A DNA stretch of 9,964 nucleotides from Thermoguttaceae bacterium (lineage in GTDB: Bacteria > Planctomycetota > Planctomycetia > Pirellulales > Thermoguttaceae). Under the pieces are notes generated by a model. It was not told the origin of the DNA. It saw only the letters and a program-made list of their open reading frames with translations, and ran no database searches. The stretch lies in assembly GCA_017549085.1 (NCBI GenBank), contig JAFYVO010000411.1, positions 1 to 9,964 on the forward strand, written 5' to 3'. This document shows positions 6,293-9,964 of the stretch, piece after piece. The stretch's first letter is position 1; the number at the start of each line of letters is the position of its first letter. The position numbers were made by a program, and so were the translations under genes.

Positions 6293-7588
6293 TTATCGCG
6301 TCCCCGCGTATGTTTCCGCGTCCGCTTTTTCCGCCCTTTCCGCGTCCGCCGCCTTTCCCGACGGTTCCGGGTCGACGAGGCGCCCGGCGAAAAGAACGGC
6401 GCCGGTCGCATTGTCGCGGAGGAAATAGAAGAACGGACGGTCGGCGTAAAATTTCGGGGGCTCGCTCCTCTGCCTGGCGCTACCTACCAGCATACTAAAC
6501 GCGGTCGCGGCGGCGGCCTCCGTTCCGTTTTCGTCGACGGAAAGAAATACGGCTTGTTTCGCTTGGTCGACTTTCAATTTTTCGCCGTCGGCGGTCATAC
6601 GCGCAAAGTCGGCGCCATCCTCGAACGCGTAGACGACGCCCGCTTTTTTCAGCGTTGCGGCCAAGTCAAACGACCGCTCGACTTTAAACTTCGGCAAGCG
6701 GAATCTGACGACCTCGGCGAATTTGGCGCGCTTGCGGCATTCGAGCAAAAGCGCCGGGGTCAAGGAACGCTCGACTTTGGCCAACGACTCGCCCTTCTTC
6801 GGAAGAACGATCGCCAACGCAAAACGCCCGCCTTCATACGGCGCTTCCAAATATTGGAACTCGCCGGCGTCGTAATAGCGAAATTCTTCCGCTTGCGCCA
6901 TCATTGCAACGGGAATTTTTTCGCCTTGCGCGTTGGTAAAGTAACGCGTTCGCGTCAAGTCTTTATCGAACTTTTGGAGCCATTCCGCCTTAAAGGTCGT
7001 CGCGTCGGCGATTAGGAGCCGCGTTTCCGGGTTGAGATCGCTTAAAAAGTCCTTAATTTTGCCGTCCGTGTTCTTCTCGAACCAATCGTTCGCCCTTTTC
7101 AGAGCTGTCGGCGCCGAGAAGTCGAACGTCGACGCTTCGGTTCGCGACATTTTTTCGCAACGGTCGACGAACGCTTCGTCGAGCTTCAGATCGGACGCGA
7201 ACCAAAGCGCTCCGGCGAGCGTCGTTTCCCGCGTCAAGTTAACGAGGCGGTCGACGTCGCCGAACGTTTCGCTCCAACGCTCGTCGCTCCAAGCGTCGCG
7301 AGCGAGCGCGGCGTCGATTTCCGCCTTCGTTCGTCCCGCGCTCCCGAGCGAGAGAGCGTTCAAACAACGACAGGCGCTAAACGGCGCGACGAGAACGTTC
7401 GCGTCCGCCGCGTCGCCTTCGAGCGCTCCGCGATAAAGATTCAGCGCGAACGCAAATTGCTGTTTCGCAAACTCTTCGTCCTCGGGAACGAACGTTCTTT
7501 CCGAGCGGTAACGCGACGAATATTGCGCCTCGACGTTTCCGCAGAAAACGAAGAACGCCGCGAACGTCAAAAACCAAAAACGTTTCAT
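6293..7588 (-). CDS. Secreted serpin (serine protease inhibitor family)
   Basis: This 431-residue protein has a signal peptide (cleavage likely after VEA, residues 19-21) and a complete serpin fold. Landmarks are NVLVAPFSACRCLNALSLG in the N-terminal helices, ANDWFEKNTDGKIKDFL (helix F region), the TFKAEWLQKFD segment, the hinge ENGTEAAAAT (353-362), and the C-terminal F-x-ADRPFFYFL (380-390) with LFAGRLVDP. The hinge has the small residues (Gly355, Thr356, Ala358-361) expected of an inhibitory serpin able to insert its loop. The exposed loop after it (364-379) is about three residues longer than the common spacing. P1 would therefore be Gly369 if counted from the hinge, or Arg372 if counted from the C-terminal anchor. 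A charged Ala/Glu/Lys tail of about 25 residues follows the fold. The ATG has AAGGAG 12 nt upstream, rather far, but an in-frame stop just upstream excludes an earlier start. The likely role is inhibition of extracytoplasmic or host proteases; the target is unknown. Confidence 0.93.
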   Translation of the reverse strand: MKRFWFLTFAAFFVFCGNVEAQYSSRYRSERTFVPEDEEFAKQQFAFALNLYRGALEGDAADANVLVAPFSACRCLNALSLGSAGRTKAEIDAALARDAWSDERWSETFGDVDRLVNLTRETTLAGALWFASDLKLDEAFVDRCEKMSRTEASTFDFSAPTALKRANDWFEKNTDGKIKDFLSDLNPETRLLIADATTFKAEWLQKFDKDLTRTRYFTNAQGEKIPVAMMAQAEEFRYYDAGEFQYLEAPYEGGRFALAIVLPKKGESLAKVERSLTPALLLECRKRAKFAEVVRFRLPKFKVERSFDLAATLKKAGVVYAFEDGADFARMTADGEKLKVDQAKQAVFLSVDENGTEAAAATAFSMLVGSARQRSEPPKFYADRPFFYFLRDNATGAVLFAGRLVDPEPSGKAADAERAEKADAETYAGTR

Positions 7589-7866
7589 TAAGAGTCAAGT
7601 CTCCTTTCCGAGTTAACGCGCTCGTCGAACGCGCGACGGCGTTCCGGTATTCGTTTCCGAAGAACGCCGTTTCTTTCCTTCGCCTCAATTACCCAAATTC
7701 AAATTTTCAATCGCAAGAAAATTTTCGAGACGTTTACGTAATGAACTAATGGAAATTTTTCGCTAACAAACGCAAGAAAACACCCCAAAAAACAAAAAAA
7801 TTCGACGCGCGCCCCAATTTTCTTCAATTGTGTCAAAATTTCGGCGAAAAGTCGCGCCGCCGCAAG

Positions 7867-7910
7867 AAAAAAAAGCGCGGCGTTCGGGAAATCGCTCCCC
7901 AACGCCGCGC
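7867..7910 (-). terminator. Strong terminator after hppA
   Basis: A perfect 10-bp stem GCGCGGCGTT/AACGCCGCGC (7875-7884 and 7901-7910) is capped by an inner GGGA/TCCC pairing and followed on the minus strand by eight T (7874-7867). The opposite flank carries five T on the plus strand, so it could act in both directions. Confidence 0.88.
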
Positions 7911-7930
7911 TTTTTCAATCTCATAGCGAA

Positions 7931-7954
7931 CCGGCGAAAAACGTTTTTCGTCGG
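7931..7954. repeat. 24-bp near-perfect palindrome in the hppA 3' region
   Basis: The half-sites CCGGCGAAAAAC and GTTTTTCGTCGG are reverse complements with one mismatch and no spacer. It lies between the hppA stop codon and its terminator. Confidence 0.7.
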
Positions 7955-8005
7955 CTCGCGCCTTTTCAACTAACGGTAAAACCCGTTAAGTCGTCGGTTC
8001 TAAAA

Positions 8006-9964
8006 TCAGAACCAACCGCCGTACATGACGATGAAACCCGCCGCGACGACCGAAACCATGCTCATCAACTTGATAATGATGTTGAGCGACGGGCCCGTCG
8101 TGTCTTTGAAGGGGTCGCCGACGGTGTCGCCGACGACGGTCGCCTTGTGGCATTCGGAGCGTTTGCCGCCGAGGTCCGTTTCGACGTTCGCTTCGACGAA
8201 TTTCTTCGCGTTGTCCCAAGCGCCGCCCGCGTTCGCCATATAAACGGCGACGCAGAAACCGGCGGTCAGCGTGCCGACCAAGAGGCCGATGACGCCGGTA
8301 ACGCCGAGCGCCAAACCGACGACGATCGGAAGAACCAAGCCGAGCAACGACGGAGCGATCATTTCTTTTTGCGCCGCTTTCGTCGAAATCGCGACCGGTT
8401 TTTCATAGTCCGGGTCGGCTTTGAATTCCATAATCCCCGGGATTTCGCGGAATTGGCGACGGACTTCTTCAACCATTCCGGACGCCGCGCGACCGACCGC
8501 CATCATCGTCATCGCGCCGAAGACGAAGACCGCCATCGCGCCCATAAAGATACCGACGAGAACTTTCGGGTTCAAGAGGTTGCAGGAGTAGTAGTTCATC
8601 CAGTCCATCATCGTCGCGGTCTTGACCGGAACCATTTCGACCGGGTCGTCCGCGCTGGCCGGAACGAACGGGCAGGCTTCCGCGACTTCCGGCGTGATGA
8701 ACGCCGGGCCGTTTTCGGTCGTCAGACCGGCCCAAGCCGCGTTGGAGTCGGCCCAGGTTTTGTCGGCGCCGCGATAAATCGGAGCGTCTTCGTTCGGGTT
8801 TTCAACTTGTTCCGGGAGAACCAGGAACGATTTCGGGAACCATTCGCGGCCCGTTTTCGCGTATTCGGCTTTTTCCGCTTCGACGGCTTCTTTACCGGCG
8901 TAGTAGACGGCGAATTCGTCCGAAACTTTATAGTAACCGGCTTGCGCGCCTTCGGTCGCTTCGATCTTTTCGACCGCGGAAGCGCCCCAGCGTTCGAAAC
9001 CGACGCGGACTTCTTCGACGTAAGCGGCCAACAACGCGAGCGCGGTCAGAGCGGCCGAACCGATCGCGAAACCTTTACCGGTCGCGGCGGTCGTGTTGCC
9101 GAGCGAGTCGAGCGCGTCGGTGCGTTGACGAACTTCTTCCGGAAGACCGGCCATTTCGGCGTTGCCGCCGGCGTTGTCGGCGATCGGGCCGTAAGCGTCG
9201 GTCGCGAGGGTGACGCCGAGGGTCGAGAGCATCCCGACCGCCGCGACGCCGACGCCGTAAAGACCGAGCGAGAACGTCTTGACGTTCGAGAAGTCGAAGC
9301 CGGTCGTGCAGCCGAACGCGAGAATCGTCGCGACGCCGACGATGACGACCGGCGCCCAAACGCTGAACATACCTTCGGCGATACCGGCGATGATGACCGT
9401 CGCCGGGCCCGTTTTACCTTGACGCGCGATGCGTTTGGTCGGTTCGTATTCGTAAGCGGTGCGGTATTCCGTCCATTTGCCGATCAACCAACCGGCGGCC
9501 AAACCGACGACGACCGAGACGCCCGCGAACTTCGCGGTTCCGTCGAGGAGCGCCATCGAAATGAGAATCGAGAGAACCGCGATAACGATCGACGGCATGT
9601 TGACGCCCTTGCCGAGCGCCTTCAAGAGCGTGCCTTGGTCGGCTTTTTCGTCCGTGCGAACGAGGAAAACGCCGTAAATCGAGAGAACGATCCCAACCGC
9701 CGCCAAAAGGATCGGCAGGAAGAGCGCGCTCATTTGGGTCGCGACGCTTTCGCCCATCGACGCGTAAGCGGCGACGCCGAGCGCGGCGCTGGAGAGGATC
9801 GAACCGCAGTAGGATTCGTACAAGTCGGCGCCCATCCCCGCGACGTCGCCGACGTTGTCGCCGACGTTGTCCGCGATGGTGGCCGGGTTGCGGCGGTCGT
9901 CTTCCGGAATCCCGGCTTCGACTTTACCGACCAAGTCGGCGCCGACGTCCGCGGCCTTCGTGTA
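8006..9964 (-). CDS. hppA: Membrane-bound ion-pumping pyrophosphatase, 3' part (N-terminus beyond the window edge)
   Basis: This integral membrane enzyme hydrolyses pyrophosphate and pumps H+ or Na+ across the membrane. The frame enters from the right edge at base 9964 and gives 652 residues plus a TGA stop. Roughly the first 200 residues of a typical 16-helix protein are missing. The active-site loop DVGADLVGKVE (window residues 6-16), EDDRRNP (21-27) and DNVGDNVGD (32-40) are present. So are DAYGPIADNAGG (256-267), the RTDALDSLGNTT segment, and VGDTVGDPFKD (611-621). An Ala at 293 and Gly at 296 in GNTTAATGKG match the potassium-dependent class. The YESY motif (49-52) resembles sodium-pumping members such as the Thermotoga enzyme, but the N-terminal determinants are missing, so the ion is uncertain. 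A 147-residue segment (316-462) replaces a normally short periplasmic loop. An apparent start at 9934 is only an internal Leu codon. Confidence 0.96.
   Translation of the reverse strand, partial: YTKAADVGADLVGKVEAGIPEDDRRNPATIADNVGDNVGDVAGMGADLYESYCGSILSSAALGVAAYASMGESVATQMSALFLPILLAAVGIVLSIYGVFLVRTDEKADQGTLLKALGKGVNMPSIVIAVLSILISMALLDGTAKFAGVSVVVGLAAGWLIGKWTEYRTAYEYEPTKRIARQGKTGPATVIIAGIAEGMFSVWAPVVIVGVATILAFGCTTGFDFSNVKTFSLGLYGVGVAAVGMLSTLGVTLATDAYGPIADNAGGNAEMAGLPEEVRQRTDALDSLGNTTAATGKGFAIGSAALTALALLAAYVEEVRVGFERWGASAVEKIEATEGAQAGYYKVSDEFAVYYAGKEAVEAEKAEYAKTGREWFPKSFLVLPEQVENPNEDAPIYRGADKTWADSNAAWAGLTTENGPAFITPEVAEACPFVPASADDPVEMVPVKTATMMDWMNYYSCNLLNPKVLVGIFMGAMAVFVFGAMTMMAVGRAASGMVEEVRRQFREIPGIMEFKADPDYEKPVAISTKAAQKEMIAPSLLGLVLPIVVGLALGVTGVIGLLVGTLTAGFCVAVYMANAGGAWDNAKKFVEANVETDLGGKRSECHKATVVGDTVGDPFKDTTGPSLNIIIKLMSMVSVVAAGFIVMYGGWF
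8579..9019 (-). other. Large periplasmic loop insertion in the pyrophosphatase
   Basis: Between the helix ending ALALLAAY and the helix beginning LLNPKVLVGIF lie 147 residues, where most relatives that I know have a short loop of about 20-30. By the known topology this is the extracytoplasmic loop 12-13. The segment is acidic, rich in Glu, Tyr and Trp, has two Cys (window residues 431 and 461), and stays in frame. Confidence 0.75.

Larger units (their letters stand above)
7589..8005. other. Intergenic region between hppA and the serpin gene
   Basis: About 417 bp without a credible gene. The hppA side (7867-8005) is a structured 3' untranslated region with a strong terminator. The serpin side (7589-7866) is AT-rich around 7690-7800 and presumably holds the serpin promoter, but I could not pick out convincing -35 and -10 boxes. 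Two short minus-strand open frames here lack ribosome sites and family resemblance. Confidence 0.7.

Noticed and set aside
6461..6500. Variable region of a diversity-generating retroelement in the serpin loop
   Set aside because: No reverse transcriptase, template repeat or adenine-biased pattern is visible in the window; codon oddity alone does not support it.
7699..7969. Two short minus-strand open frames in the hppA-serpin gap
   Set aside because: They overlap the hppA terminator, lack a convincing ribosome site and show no family resemblance.

Overview
The window looks like a chromosomal segment from a planctomycete. The clearest marker is a DUF1559 pseudopilin-like gene (type IV prepilin leader plus an H-X9-DG motif) followed by a small transthyretin-like lipoprotein, a pairing typical of Planctomycetes. 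A divergent SecA and a long-loop membrane pyrophosphatase also fit. The coding sequence is rich in CG dinucleotides, while the gaps between genes are rich in A and T. BspA-type leucine-rich repeats and a secreted serpin are common in host-associated or gut bacteria, so a gut lineage is possible, but that is inference.

All six genes lie on the minus strand. In transcription order (right to left) they are: hppA, the membrane pyrophosphatase (3' part only, runs off the right edge); a secreted serpin; a secreted BspA-type leucine-rich repeat protein with a one-base frameshift; a DUF1559 prepilin-type protein; a carboxypeptidase-regulatory-like lipoprotein; and secA (5' part only, runs off the left edge). 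I found no tRNA, rRNA, CRISPR array, insertion sequence or convincing plus-strand gene. The long plus-strand open frames are antisense shadows caused by the codon bias.

Most genes look like separate transcription units. Stem-loop plus T-tract terminators follow hppA, the serpin, the leucine-rich repeat gene and the lipoprotein. Sigma-70-like promoters with 17-bp spacers can be read upstream of secA, the leucine-rich repeat gene and the DUF1559 gene. The DUF1559 and lipoprotein genes have no terminator between them and are probably co-transcribed.

Functionally this is a mix of envelope housekeeping (SecA export motor, ion-pumping pyrophosphatase) and exported proteins (serpin, repeat protein, pseudopilin, lipoprotein). 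The exported proteins would be Sec clients, but the genes do not form an obvious single pathway. The points most worth a second look are the reactive loop of the serpin, which has atypical codons and an ambiguous cleavage site; a large periplasmic loop insertion in the pyrophosphatase; a shared 3' element behind the serpin and hppA; and an internal 315-bp duplication plus a homopolymer frameshift in the repeat protein.
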